From assembly GCF_004339465.1 (NCBI RefSeq), contig NZ_SMFY01000003.1:62001-126000 (forward strand): 64,000 bases of DNA, read 5' to 3'. Made by a program: the position numbers and the translations under genes. Below, piece by piece: positions 43,807 to 52,462 of this stretch. The stretch is from Ancylobacter aquaticus. GTDB taxonomy: Bacteria; Pseudomonadota; Alphaproteobacteria; Rhizobiales; Xanthobacteraceae. The number at the start of each line of letters is the position of its first letter. Position 1 is the first letter of the stretch. The notes beneath the pieces are model-generated. The model worked only from the letters and a program-made list of their open reading frames with translations. It ran no database searches and was not told the DNA's origin.

Positions 43807-45165
43807 ATGACCAATTGGGACGATAGAAAAAGCGGCTGGAGGCAACACCCCGAAGACGCACGAACCCCGTTCGATGTTGATTATGCTCGCATTGTGCACT
43901 CGGGTTCATTTCGGAGACTGCAAGGCAAGACACAAACATTAAATCTGGGCGACAGTGACTTCTACCGAACACGTTTAACCCATTCGCTAGAAGTCGCCCA
44001 AATCGCCAATAGCATTGTAAGACAACTCGGGATATTCAAGGATCATCCTGCACATCCACATCTACCATCCGTCAGCCTGATTCAGTCAATTGGGTTTGCG
44101 CACGACCTTGGCCATCCGCCATTTGGCCACGGTGGAGAAGTTGCTCTTAACTACTGCATGCGAGATCATGGAGGGTTTGAAGGGAATGGCCATACACTTC
44201 GTATACTGTCGCGTCTGGAAAATTTCTCCGAAGATCACGGTGCCGATCTGACGAGGCGGACGCTGCTTGGCGTCCTAAAATATCCTGTCAGCTACAAGGA
44301 AGGAGCCAACCGCGAACGTGTCCCGAAGATGGACCAAGTGCCGCAATCAATACGCGTGATCGATAGGGAAAGCTGTAAGCCGCCCAAATGCTACTTGGAA
44401 TGCGAGCGGGATGTTGTCGACTGGATTCTGCAACCGCTTAGTCAGTTGGACCGTGATAAATTCACGGCTTTCGAACCACCTATGAAGGATGAGGACGGAA
44501 AGATAAAGCACGCAACGCCGCGGCACAAATCGTTCGACTGCAGTATTATGGATGTGGCCGATGACATCGCGTATGGCGTACACGACTTGGAGGACGCGAT
44601 CGCAATGGGCTTGGTGACTGAGCGTGATTTCCGTACGGCCGTCACCGAAGCAAAGAGCGGGATCTTTTTAAACGCCCTGAAGCAAAAGTACCCGAGCGAA
44701 AGTCAAAATAACGTCTACGAAACATTTTTTTGTAGCCTTTTTGGCGAAGGTAAGAGGCGTAAACACTATATCAGCAGATTGGTCCACCACTTCATAACAA
44801 ATATCGAGATAATTGAGCTCAAACAATTTGATGATCCGCTCCTAAGATTCCGCGCGGCCCTTTCCGCTCCCCAGCGGGACTTCCTGAACGCACTTCAGGC
44901 GCTGATCGTGGACAAAGTCATTAAGAGCGCGGAAGTTCAGCACCTAGAATTCAAGGGACAGAAGATGGTGATATCCGTCTTTGAAGCCTTAGTATCAGAT
45001 CCAAAAGCTCTATTGCCTGCCGACGCATATGCTGAGTTTGAGCGTTCGAATAGTGATGTGCGTGTGATCTGCGATCATGTAGCAGGCATGACCGATAGTT
45101 TCCTGCTTAAGACTTACGATCGCCTCTTCAGTCCGCGCATGGGGTCTGTGTTCGACAAGCTGTAG
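43807..45165 (+). CDS. dGTPase-like deoxynucleotide triphosphohydrolase (HD)
   Basis: A 452-residue HD-domain enzyme of the dGTPase family. It opens with RIVHSGSFRRLQGKTQTLNL and the first His in RTRLTHSLEVAQIAN; the HD pair is SIGFAHDLGHPPFGHGGE, and the last ligand is in IMDVADDIAYGVHDLED. These bind the metal that cuts dNTPs to nucleosides and triphosphate. dGTPases act as phage-defence proteins by draining dNTPs; this gene sits divergent from SIR2-HerA inside the island, which supports that role. The ATG has GAGGGG 3 bases upstream. It is distinct from housekeeping alphaproteobacterial dGTPases of about 400 residues, and its codon use is less GC-rich. Confidence 0.85.
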   Translation: MTNWDDRKSGWRQHPEDARTPFDVDYARIVHSGSFRRLQGKTQTLNLGDSDFYRTRLTHSLEVAQIANSIVRQLGIFKDHPAHPHLPSVSLIQSIGFAHDLGHPPFGHGGEVALNYCMRDHGGFEGNGHTLRILSRLENFSEDHGADLTRRTLLGVLKYPVSYKEGANRERVPKMDQVPQSIRVIDRESCKPPKCYLECERDVVDWILQPLSQLDRDKFTAFEPPMKDEDGKIKHATPRHKSFDCSIMDVADDIAYGVHDLEDAIAMGLVTERDFRTAVTEAKSGIFLNALKQKYPSESQNNVYETFFCSLFGEGKRRKHYISRLVHHFITNIEIIELKQFDDPLLRFRAALSAPQRDFLNALQALIVDKVIKSAEVQHLEFKGQKMVISVFEALVSDPKALLPADAYAEFERSNSDVRVICDHVAGMTDSFLLKTYDRLFSPRMGSVFDKL

Positions 45166-45458
45166 TCAGCACGCGCGAAGTTGGACACGCTCATTGTTCG
45201 CTTTCCAGAACATAAAACTTGGCGAGTGGGTGAACTCGCCTCGATTGCGGACAGCGGCTCCACGGCCCGTGGGGCCGTAAGCATTTCAAATGTTAACAAG
45301 GGGGTGGGAAGCGGACCAGACAATCTTTGCCCCCTTCGGCAAATCTAAGACAGCAACTTACTGCCTTCAGCTCACCAGAAGCGGACCGTCCGGAGACGGC
45401 CCCATGCCGGACGTTCAGACCCGCACTTGGCAAGGTCCACTTCTGGCGCTTGTGGCTA
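45166..45458. other. intergenic between dGTPase and XRE genes
   Basis: No gene recognised; contains another copy of the CGGACGTTC motif near 45411 and runs resembling GCGGACCGTCCGG. Confidence 0.4.
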
Positions 45459-45680
45459 TTAGCTTGTCAGCAGTTGCGCCGGCTCCACGCCAATCGCTTT
45501 GCAGATTTCGATGAACTCTGCCACGTCGAGCCGGCGCTCACCCAGCTCGTACTTTGAGACGAACGTCTGCCGTTGGCCGAGACGCTCAGCTAGTTCGACC
45601 TGCGTAAGGCCGGCATCCTTCCGGGCCTGGACCAGCCGCGCAATGATCGCCTGATATTGTTCGAGATATATCGAAGCCAC
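45459..45680 (-). CDS. XRE-family helix-turn-helix regulator
   Basis: A small regulator of about 73 residues from GTG 45680. The helix-turn-helix is LVQARKDAGLTQVELAERLG followed by QRQTFVSKYELGERRLDV and EFIEICKAIGVEPAQLL. A longer open frame begins at TTG 45737, but that would place the start inside the palindromic operator. It is divergent from the gene at 45791 and most likely represses its own gene and that neighbour. Confidence 0.8.
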   Translation of the reverse strand: MASIYLEQYQAIIARLVQARKDAGLTQVELAERLGQRQTFVSKYELGERRLDVAEFIEICKAIGVEPAQLLTS

Positions 45681-45728
45681 GGGTTCGCCAGCGTGTGAGC
45701 CAGCACGCCAAAGAAACCCGAATTTCGG

Positions 45729-45747
45729 ATACCCCAAATCGGGGTAT
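45729..45747. promoter_or_regulatory. palindromic operator between the XRE regulator and the divergent gene
   Basis: ATACCCC-AAATC-GGGGTAT has perfect seven-base arms and lies in the 110-base gap between the two divergent genes, where an XRE dimer would bind. Confidence 0.6.
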
Positions 45748-45790
45748 TTCGATATGCCTGTCGCTCGGTTCGGTTCCGGAGCGGCGATGC

Positions 45791-46567
45791 ATGAAAGAAC
45801 AGTACGTCGGCGACATCAGCGACTATCGGAAATACGCGCTGCTGCGCGCCCTAGCAGCGAGCGGTACGAACCGGATGGGCGTGTGCTGGATGCTAACCGC
45901 CCCGGATGGGCGCGCCGATGGCGGCAAGCTTGCCTATTTGCAGCAACCCGAGCGCTATCGGGCTTTCGATCCGGATCTATTCGACATGCTGGCCCATGTG
46001 GCCGCCGAGCCGGACCGGCGCCGGCTGGGGTCTATCGAGGCGAGCGAGGCTGTCCCCGGCGCGACCTATTTCAACGCAGCGATGAGCGACGACCTACTCG
46101 GCCGTTCGGCCTATATGGCTGCGTGCCAGTCAGCGCTGGCTACCGCCGAGCTAATCTTCTTCGATCCGGACAACGGCCTCGAAGTGGCATTGCGCAAAGG
46201 CCGTAAGGGCTCGTCCAAATTCCTCTACCTCGACGAAGTTGCCACCTTCTACGCTGCGGGAAAGTCGCTCCTGGTCTATCAGCACTTTCCGCGCGTCGAG
46301 CGAGAGGCCTTCATCCAAGATTGTGCCGCGCGGCTCCGCGGTGTCGCACCCGATGCCGACCTATGGGCGTTCAGAACCGCTCACGTCGTGTTTCTCCTGC
46401 TGCTTCACCCGTCGAGCCCTCCATCACTCGTGAAGGCGGGCCGCGCAGCATGCAACCGTTGGCCCAGCGACTTCGTACGCGGCTACCCCGTCAGTTCCCC
46501 ACCCTCCGACCCGCTGGCGCAACTACTTGTCGAGCTGGAAGGCGATGCCGCCAGTGGACGCGGATAA
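45791..46567 (+). CDS. conserved protein of unknown function opening KEQYVGDISDYRKYALLR
   Basis: A 258-residue protein I cannot assign to a named enzyme family. The opening MKEQYVGDISDYRKYALLRA is a strongly conserved-looking head seen in other hypothetical proteins of mobile DNA. A central ELIFFDPDNGLEVALRKGRK carries an FFDPDNGLE motif that looks like an active site or ligand loop. A later FLYLDEVATFYAAGKSLLVY and QHFPRVEREAFIQDCAARLR follow in a pattern suggesting alternating strands and helices. No signal peptide or membrane helix. Divergent from an XRE gene with a shared operator, and placed beside defence genes, so it may be an effector or nucleic-acid-modifying protein. Confidence 0.6.
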   Translation: MKEQYVGDISDYRKYALLRALAASGTNRMGVCWMLTAPDGRADGGKLAYLQQPERYRAFDPDLFDMLAHVAAEPDRRRLGSIEASEAVPGATYFNAAMSDDLLGRSAYMAACQSALATAELIFFDPDNGLEVALRKGRKGSSKFLYLDEVATFYAAGKSLLVYQHFPRVEREAFIQDCAARLRGVAPDADLWAFRTAHVVFLLLLHPSSPPSLVKAGRAACNRWPSDFVRGYPVSSPPSDPLAQLLVELEGDAASGRG

Positions 46568-46623
46568 TTGTCGGTGCCGATACCGCGTGATTTATTGCAT
46601 CATTTCAATCCGATAGGTGAAAA

Positions 46624-47172
46624 ATGCGCTCGATGGCAATGGTTTCAATTCTGGCAGTGACGGTCGGGGCGTGCTCGCCGATCGACAAGAAGGTCGAGCT
46701 GAGCGGAATAAGCGCCGGTGCCGCCCGAATGGCCGGGCCCGGCGACACAGTGATGGATTTCCGCATTACCAAGCCACTGCCAAATGCATTCGGGCAGGCC
46801 GACATATTCGGCCGCACCACCAACGCCGGAAAAGTCAGCGTCCGCTACCTGGGCAACCAGGACGGGCGGGCGGTCTTCGAGCGCTCCGACATCACTGTCG
46901 AGAGCAACGCCACGACGATGAACCAGACCCCGATGATGATCCCGCAGACCTCGGAGACGCGGGTATCTGGCATGGTCGGCGGCACGCCGGTATCGGGCAA
47001 CGCGACGTCGACGTCCTACACCTATGTCGGGCCGCGCCCGACAACGAGCTATGCGACGGCGGCACGACCTCTCGAATTCGCGCTGCGGCCCGGTGAGAGT
47101 GTGAGCATTGAGGGCCGCAGCCTGACTGTCATCGGGATCGCTGGAACCTCGGTCGAGTATCGGGTCGATTGA
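46624..47172 (+). CDS. putative lipoprotein, unknown function
   Basis: A 182-residue protein with a short lipoprotein signal (MRSMAMVSILAVTVGACSP, lipobox VGAC). The mature part is beta-rich, Ser/Thr/Gly-rich, with a Met/Thr-rich centre (NATTMNQTPMMIPQTSETRV) and an ending that looks like a small beta-sandwich (FALRPGESVSIEGRSLTVIG). No family recognised. AGGTGA precedes the ATG. It could be a surface-exclusion or phage-adsorption-blocking protein given its place on a mobile island, but this is speculation. Confidence 0.65.
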   Translation: MRSMAMVSILAVTVGACSPIDKKVELSGISAGAARMAGPGDTVMDFRITKPLPNAFGQADIFGRTTNAGKVSVRYLGNQDGRAVFERSDITVESNATTMNQTPMMIPQTSETRVSGMVGGTPVSGNATSTSYTYVGPRPTTSYATAARPLEFALRPGESVSIEGRSLTVIGIAGTSVEYRVD

Positions 47173-47513
47173 CGCTAGACAATCTCACGCGCAGTGGATG
47201 CCGTCCCAGTGTCCTAAGGTTGCATGAAAGGTATCACAGCCCTTGACCGTCCGTTCGGCGCCGAGTGGGGCAGATACTCCCGAAATATGTCGGAGGGCCG
47301 GAATTCCCCGACAGGCATGGGCAGGGGACCCGTCGAAGGGGGTATGAGCCATTCCGCGCCGCCGGGGGGCCTATGCCCAGCAGCAGGGCGCACCGTAGCC
47401 ATGGGACCGTACGCCCGCCGCTGTCAGTGGGTGCGCAGCTACACACATAGCTTCGGGCCACGGTGGGCGCCGGTGGCGCCCTCCCGCAGCTCGCAGCCAC
47501 GAAGGCAGACGGA
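47173..47513. other. intergenic; one strong hairpin
   Basis: No gene recognised. GGGCGCC-GGT-GGCGCCC at 47465-47481 is a perfect seven-pair hairpin without a T-tract. Confidence 0.45.
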
Positions 47514-47705
47514 TCACCCGACCGCGAGGATTTCTTGTTCCGAGCGGGTGTCGAGGATCGTGTGATCGAGGGAGTTACACACGCCGCACTCTTCTATTGC
47601 CCAGGCTATCTCATCGGCGTCGATGGCGGTAAGTGCCTCGACCTCCTCAGGTGTCATGAGGACGGTGGCGCCGGTAGCGTTGTCGGTGACGGCGAGGTAG
47701 CGCAT
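47514..47705 (-). CDS. small hypothetical protein
   Basis: A 63-residue acidic protein beginning MRYLAVTDNATGATVLMTPE, with a Cys pair near its C-terminal third (ECGVCNSL). No family recognised. It lies downstream of the integrase gene on the same strand; small acidic proteins at this position in islands are sometimes excision or regulatory factors. The start 47705 was preferred to the longer frame because its N-terminus looks natural. Confidence 0.4.
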   Translation of the reverse strand: MRYLAVTDNATGATVLMTPEEVEALTAIDADEIAWAIEECGVCNSLDHTILDTRSEQEILAVG

Positions 47706-47800
47706 GAGATTCTCCCACTTCGAACAGAAAATCACAGCACGCCTGCACGCCCCACACAATTATTTGCAATAGTATCAATGCGATAACAGGTGCCAACAAC

Positions 47801-49030
47801 TTAACCATAGACCTGCTCCAGCGCGGCAATGGCGGCCGATCCGCCGCGAACGGCCTGGGTGTAATGGCCGAGCGTCACGTTGGGATTTGCATGGCCGGCA
47901 ATCTGCGCCACCAAACCAACCTCGATGCCTTGGGCCTGCAAGGTGGAGATGAAGGAGTGCCGTGCCGAATGCGGCGTGACGTAGGGCAGGCCGAGCGCCT
48001 CGAAGGCCGGCACCCAATAGCGCTTACGGAAGTTTTGGTAGAGCAGGGCGCCACCGCCACCGAGGCGGGGCAGCGGCCAAGGCTGCAGTCGGCCAGGGCC
48101 GGGAAACACCCGATAGAGCTCTTTCCCGTTCCGAGGGCAGCGAAGGCGCCAGGCCAGCAGCATTTCGCGCAGCGTGGCACCCATGGGGATTTCCCGCGTT
48201 CCCGCCTCCGTCTTTGTCATGTCAGTCAGGGAGCCGTCGCGCTCCTGCACGCGGCGGATATGGACGATGCCGTTCTCGAAATCGACATCGCTCCACAGCA
48301 GGCCCAACTGTTCGCTGGGACGCGTACCTGCCAAGAAGGGGAAGGCGTAGTAGACGCCGTGCTCCAAGTCGTCACGCGCGGCCTTGATCAGAGTGCGGAT
48401 GTCCTGCGACGTAAGAATGGTCTTCTTGGGCTTGTGGCGCTGACGGGTAAGGCCGGTCGGCATCGACGGCGCACGCACCCCAAAATCCTCCTCCGTAAGC
48501 GCGAGAACCGATTGGAGATGCGACTTCGCCCGGTTGGCGCTGTAGTTTCCGCACTGTTCGACGATAGTGCGGTGCCAGGCACGTATCTCCGCCGTCGTCA
48601 GCTCGTTGGTCTTCACGTCGCCCAGGAGCCGGAGGAACTTGGCGCCCTTGGGCTTGACGCCCGTCTCGGTGAAGTCATGCCGTTCGCGTCGGCTGCCCTC
48701 GAGCAGAGGCCCGCAGATGAGATGTGCGACGACCTTATACCCGGCGAGCGTGGACGGCTTCACCTTCCCGGCTTTGTCGGCGAGCCAGTGATCTAGCGCG
48801 GCCGCGACCGTCGGAACGGTGCGCTCATCGACGTGGGTTCCGTCGGCGACCTTGGCCAGCAGCTCCCGCTGCTTTGCCTCGGCGTCCTTCTTCCGCTCGA
48901 AGAACATCTGGCGACGCTGCCCTGTTTTGGGCTCCCGGTAGTTCAGCACGTAGCGGTCTTGAAGTGCGACGGCTCCCGAGATGAGCTTCCGCTTGCGCGT
49001 TCGTTTTGTCAGGGTAACTGAGAAGTCCAT
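47801..49030 (-). CDS. tyrosine-type site-specific integrase
   Basis: A 409-residue phage-type integrase. The N-terminal arm-binding part contains RYVLNYREPKTGQRRQMFFE; a SAM-like core-binding domain spans VAAALDHWLADKAGKVKPST onwards. Catalytic residues are visible: Arg in FLAGTRPSEQLGLLWSDVDF, the HSAR box in PHSARHSFISTLQAQGIEV, then a late His in AGHANPNVTLGHY with the nucleophilic Tyr in GHYTQA. The family commonly targets tRNA 3' ends. It is the best candidate for the enzyme that made the tRNA-Gly repeats, although it lies in the middle of the island. Confidence 0.88.
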   Translation of the reverse strand: MDFSVTLTKRTRKRKLISGAVALQDRYVLNYREPKTGQRRQMFFERKKDAEAKQRELLAKVADGTHVDERTVPTVAAALDHWLADKAGKVKPSTLAGYKVVAHLICGPLLEGSRRERHDFTETGVKPKGAKFLRLLGDVKTNELTTAEIRAWHRTIVEQCGNYSANRAKSHLQSVLALTEEDFGVRAPSMPTGLTRQRHKPKKTILTSQDIRTLIKAARDDLEHGVYYAFPFLAGTRPSEQLGLLWSDVDFENGIVHIRRVQERDGSLTDMTKTEAGTREIPMGATLREMLLAWRLRCPRNGKELYRVFPGPGRLQPWPLPRLGGGGALLYQNFRKRYWVPAFEALGLPYVTPHSARHSFISTLQAQGIEVGLVAQIAGHANPNVTLGHYTQAVRGGSAAIAALEQVYG

Positions 49031-49364
49031 AGCGATCACCGAGCACAATGAAAAAGCAAAACCAAAACACGCCGACGTAACCGGCACAATTAATCGCTAA
49101 GGTATCGCCGGCGAGCGGGAGAGCGTTCCCGACGTAACCTGTTGCGTAACCGCGAGATGCTTAGGTGTGTCGAGCCCCGCGGTGGCGGGGTTCGTGGCTA
49201 TTCAGATTCCCGCGTCGACCGGGTTGAAATCGCAGCGGTGGCACGGTGGCACGGGTGGCCCACCGCAGTGGCAGCGCCCGCCGCCCTACGCCGCCCAGGA
49301 TGACATTGGGCCGGCGCGGCGGGCCTCACCGTGGCCGCGCCACCCATGCCACCATGCCACCGGG
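49031..49364. other. intergenic between integrase and primase-helicase genes
   Basis: No gene recognised. The right half is filled by a large inverted repeat (49237-49361). Confidence 0.5.
49237..49361. repeat. inverted repeat of GGTGGCA units, candidate replication origin
   Basis: The 22-base arms 49237-49258 and 49340-49361 are complementary except at two positions, and each contains two GGTGGCA-type units plus GGGTGG. The block abuts the 3' end of the primase-helicase gene, where element-encoded replicases often have their origin iterons. Confidence 0.65.
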
Positions 49365-51539
49365 TTAAATTGCCAAGCGCTTGTCGTCGGCGTGGTCGGT
49401 TCTTTTCGGGCGAGAAAAGCCTCGCACTGTTCGCCCGCCAACTTTGAACTTGTCCCGCTTCCAGCCCAAGTTTTGGAGCAGCAGCGAAAGCCGTTTGGTG
49501 TGTGCTTGGGTCTGGCGGTCTCTCTGAATTCCGAGGTTCGTGGAGAGCAGATCATCGGTATAGAGACGCGCTTCCTCACCAGCGGCCACCCCGTTAAGTC
49601 CTTCCAACATCGGCAGCCAGGGATCCTCTTCCAGCCGAGCCTCTTGCTCAACCGCGGCGGCCTCCCACAGATCGGACGGCAACTCGATGGATTCGCCCTG
49701 CCGCTCGCGATAAGCGGCCTCGGCCAACAGCTGGTCCCGGTCCTCATGCAGAGCGACGAGGTCAATTTCGCCGGTTTTTACGGGCCAGAATCGACGGTTT
49801 CCCGTCTGGTCGCGGAGATATTTGTCTTCATTGGTCGTGCCAATAAAGACGGCCTGTCGAGGTCGGATTACAGCAAAATATCCGTAGGCCATTCGCGCCT
49901 TGTCGATCTGGCGAGACGCGAAGGCTTTGATCTTGTTGACCTCAGCCTTGTTCATCCCCTCGACTTCGCCAAGTTCATAGAACCAGACGCCGTCAAGCAG
50001 CTCGATTTGCGCCTTGGCATCGAGCGAAAGGATTTCCTGATCGGAGTGGTTGCCCTCGCCCGCAAGGATGCGGATCGATGTCGACTTCCCCGAGCCCTGC
50101 CGCCCTTCAAGAACGATGATCTGATCGAACTTGACCCCGGGCTGCCGAATGCGGCGCACGGCTGCGACAAGGAGGATGCGTCCCACAGCCGTATTCAGCG
50201 GCGTGTCCGGGGCGCCGAGGTACCTGTTCATCCAGGTATCGAGGCGATCTTTTCCATCCCAGGAGAGCGCATCTAGCATCTCCCGAATTGGGTGAAATGT
50301 GTTCTCCAGGCATAGGCCTGTGATCGCATCCCGTACATGGTCTGCTCTAGGATCGAAATCGAAGCGGTCAATCACCAGATTGCGAATTACCGAAACGGCG
50401 TCATCGCTTATCTCACCTTGATGCTCTTCGAGCACGTGCCCCATCAATGTTTTGCGCTGCCTAAATGCGTCGAACTGACATTGCAGGTCTAGGCGGCGTA
50501 TCGCGACCATAGCATTGCGCATCGTTGCGCGCGGGCGTCCGGCCTTATCTGCGTCGGGCCAGCCGTCATTTACCGCCGCCAATCCCGCGAGGGCTTGCTT
50601 TAACGCGTATGTCTGAGGGCTTCGCTTTTCGAGGATCGACTGCGAAATACCGTAGCCCGGGTTTGACAGAATGCCTGCTATAGTTTCAGCAGAGTATCCT
50701 GCCCGCGCCATTCCGCACGAAACATAGAATACTGCCTCGCTGCGCGACGGATACCGTGCTTTTGCGCTGCCGCGCGGTCGCTCTGCATCATCCCCGGTCA
50801 GGATTAACGTACGAAGATGTTCTGTAAGATCCGCATGAAGATCGGCGAGGCTCATAGGAACAATATGTCCTATGGTTGCGGCTTGGTGGATTACGGTGAG
50901 CGGTGCCGCGGCTATATTGAGCAATGCGGCTAAATCCTCCAGCCCGTATCTTAGCTCCCATTCAGTTGCGACAATTTTGGCCATCACGGGCACTCGGCCC
51001 ATCCCTCGTTTCTTCGCATTTGGAACGTTAATCGTCCAAGGTACGCGCATAATTCTATCGATGTTGTGGCAATGATCGCCGCCTAACTGCTCAGCGATAA
51101 GTCGATTGATATCTTCCACCGCTGCTAGATCGGACACCGGTTCCCGAAGCAGCCAGAATGCTTGGAACCCGCCACCCGAATGCACAATGACGGTCGGCTT
51201 GATCGGAAAGTTGAGGATGCGCCCCAAAGCGTTCGTGTCATCGACGTCGACATGCAGCGCGCGCGCCGCTTCGATGTCGGACTTTTTGGCCTTCCGATTC
51301 CTGATGCCCTGCTTTAGTCTATTGACCTGAAAGTAAATATTGCAGCGATTTTGGTGGCTGTTGATCCATTCAACCAAATGATCATGTTGATCTTGGTTGA
51401 ATGTCTTCGGATTAATGTCCCAATCGGGGCCGATTGCGACACAGTGGATATCGTTACCAGCGCAAAAATGGCGGAGGAAGTCAGCGGCTTTCACGCTTGC
51501 CGCGTGCAGCGCGGCTTTGTCAAAGAGCTTATCCATCAT
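49365..51539 (-). CDS. primase-like / VapE-type helicase replication protein
   Basis: A 724-residue protein from the double ATG at 51536/51539. The N-terminal 300 residues resemble a RepB-like primase (HVDVDDTNALGRILNFPIKP, TVIVHSGGGFQAFWLLREP, RIMRVPWTINVPNAKKRG). The C-terminal VapE/superfamily-3 helicase domain has SWDGKDRLDTWMNRYL, Walker A IVLEGRQGSGKSTSIRIL, GVWFYELGEVEGMNKAEVNK (Walker B region) and FIGTTNEDKYLRDQTGNRRF. Such proteins initiate replication of integrative elements and phage satellites. Its start overlaps the stop of the AlpA-like gene (ATGATG). Confidence 0.85.
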   Translation of the reverse strand: MMDKLFDKAALHAASVKAADFLRHFCAGNDIHCVAIGPDWDINPKTFNQDQHDHLVEWINSHQNRCNIYFQVNRLKQGIRNRKAKKSDIEAARALHVDVDDTNALGRILNFPIKPTVIVHSGGGFQAFWLLREPVSDLAAVEDINRLIAEQLGGDHCHNIDRIMRVPWTINVPNAKKRGMGRVPVMAKIVATEWELRYGLEDLAALLNIAAAPLTVIHQAATIGHIVPMSLADLHADLTEHLRTLILTGDDAERPRGSAKARYPSRSEAVFYVSCGMARAGYSAETIAGILSNPGYGISQSILEKRSPQTYALKQALAGLAAVNDGWPDADKAGRPRATMRNAMVAIRRLDLQCQFDAFRQRKTLMGHVLEEHQGEISDDAVSVIRNLVIDRFDFDPRADHVRDAITGLCLENTFHPIREMLDALSWDGKDRLDTWMNRYLGAPDTPLNTAVGRILLVAAVRRIRQPGVKFDQIIVLEGRQGSGKSTSIRILAGEGNHSDQEILSLDAKAQIELLDGVWFYELGEVEGMNKAEVNKIKAFASRQIDKARMAYGYFAVIRPRQAVFIGTTNEDKYLRDQTGNRRFWPVKTGEIDLVALHEDRDQLLAEAAYRERQGESIELPSDLWEAAAVEQEARLEEDPWLPMLEGLNGVAAGEEARLYTDDLLSTNLGIQRDRQTQAHTKRLSLLLQNLGWKRDKFKVGGRTVRGFSRPKRTDHADDKRLAI

Positions 51540-51736
51540 GCGCCCTCCACTTTGGAGGCGTCGATGAATGACAGGACCTCGGATAGACGTACCAACCGGC
51601 GACTGTTGAACGGGGTGTAGCTCGGTATGGAGCCGCGCTTCACGGCCCGGCGAATGGCCCACAGATGAACGCCAAGCGCCTCTGCTGCCTGGGCGAGGGT
51701 CAGTAAACCTTCGGGGGAAGTGGATGTGTTCGGCAT
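51536..51736 (-). CDS. AlpA-like excisionase/regulator (MerR-type HTH)
   Basis: A 66-residue DNA-binding protein starting MPNTSTSPEGLLTLAQAAEA. The winged-helix motif LGVHLWAIRRAVKRGSIPSY with TPFNSRRLVRLSEVLSFID is typical of AlpA/excisionase proteins. GGAGG lies 6 bases before the ATG. Translationally coupled to the primase-helicase gene. Expected to aid excision or switch on the integrase. Confidence 0.8.
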   Translation of the reverse strand: MPNTSTSPEGLLTLAQAAEALGVHLWAIRRAVKRGSIPSYTPFNSRRLVRLSEVLSFIDASKVEGA

Positions 51737-51817
51737 AGAAGCCTCCAATTTTGCGGAGACCCCTGAGTAAACATGCTTGAGCGCGGTTCCAGAGGCGCAA
51801 ATCGCCCATATGCGCCC

Positions 51818-52462
51818 CTATGCAACAGCGACGCCTAGCTCACTCAAAACATTTAGGATTTTGGCTTTCCCGTTTTGGCGGACAATGTGCTCGGCTTCGA
51901 AACTCAAGGCGGCTTCAATGAGCAACCGCTCCATGTTGCGTTCGAACCGGCGCCGAAGCGTTTTGATGCGATCCGCAACTTGATCTTCGGCCAAGTCCTG
52001 AAGGGCATTCGCTTGTTGAAGTGCTTGGCGGCAAAGCGTTCCGTACGCGAGTTTGGTGCCATTGAAGCCAAAAATATTCAGGAAGTATGTTCGCGCGAGT
52101 TCGCGTTCAATATGTGATAATTGGTCCTTATACTTGCGGCCTCGACTAAGTGGAACCCCGATAAGCGCATTCAAACCGCGATCGAGTCGCACGCGGCGAT
52201 CCACGTTGCTGGGGTTACCGTCAATTATTGCCAGAAGAATAGGCGATAGAGCGATAATCGCCTCAGCTCGCGACTTCTGCTCTTGGGTAAGAAATGGCTC
52301 AACCCCAACCCATGTGTAATCGGACGGGTCTCCATCAGTCAGGAAGCGCGTTGTGCGGCTGAGCCCCTTAAGCCGGGCAGGCAGTGGTTCGTTGGCTTTA
52401 ATCCGCTTTCCGGCTTTGGCCGCGCCAGACTCTTTTTGGATTGGCATCAGATTGAAATCCAT
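51818..52462 (-). CDS. hypothetical protein of the mobility module
   Basis: A 214-residue protein, largely charged and helical, beginning MDFNLMPIQKESGAAKAGKR. Segments such as FLTQEQKSRAEAIIALSPIL, VRLDRGLNALIGVPLSRGRK and LKTLRRRFERN-like helices suggest a soluble, possibly nucleic-acid-associated protein. I do not recognise the family. It lies 80 bases upstream of the AlpA-like gene on the same strand. The longer open frame to 52669 was not used because its N-terminus is Cys/His/Arg-rich and unnatural. Confidence 0.5.
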   Translation of the reverse strand: MDFNLMPIQKESGAAKAGKRIKANEPLPARLKGLSRTTRFLTDGDPSDYTWVGVEPFLTQEQKSRAEAIIALSPILLAIIDGNPSNVDRRVRLDRGLNALIGVPLSRGRKYKDQLSHIERELARTYFLNIFGFNGTKLAYGTLCRQALQQANALQDLAEDQVADRIKTLRRRFERNMERLLIEAALSFEAEHIVRQNGKAKILNVLSELGVAVA

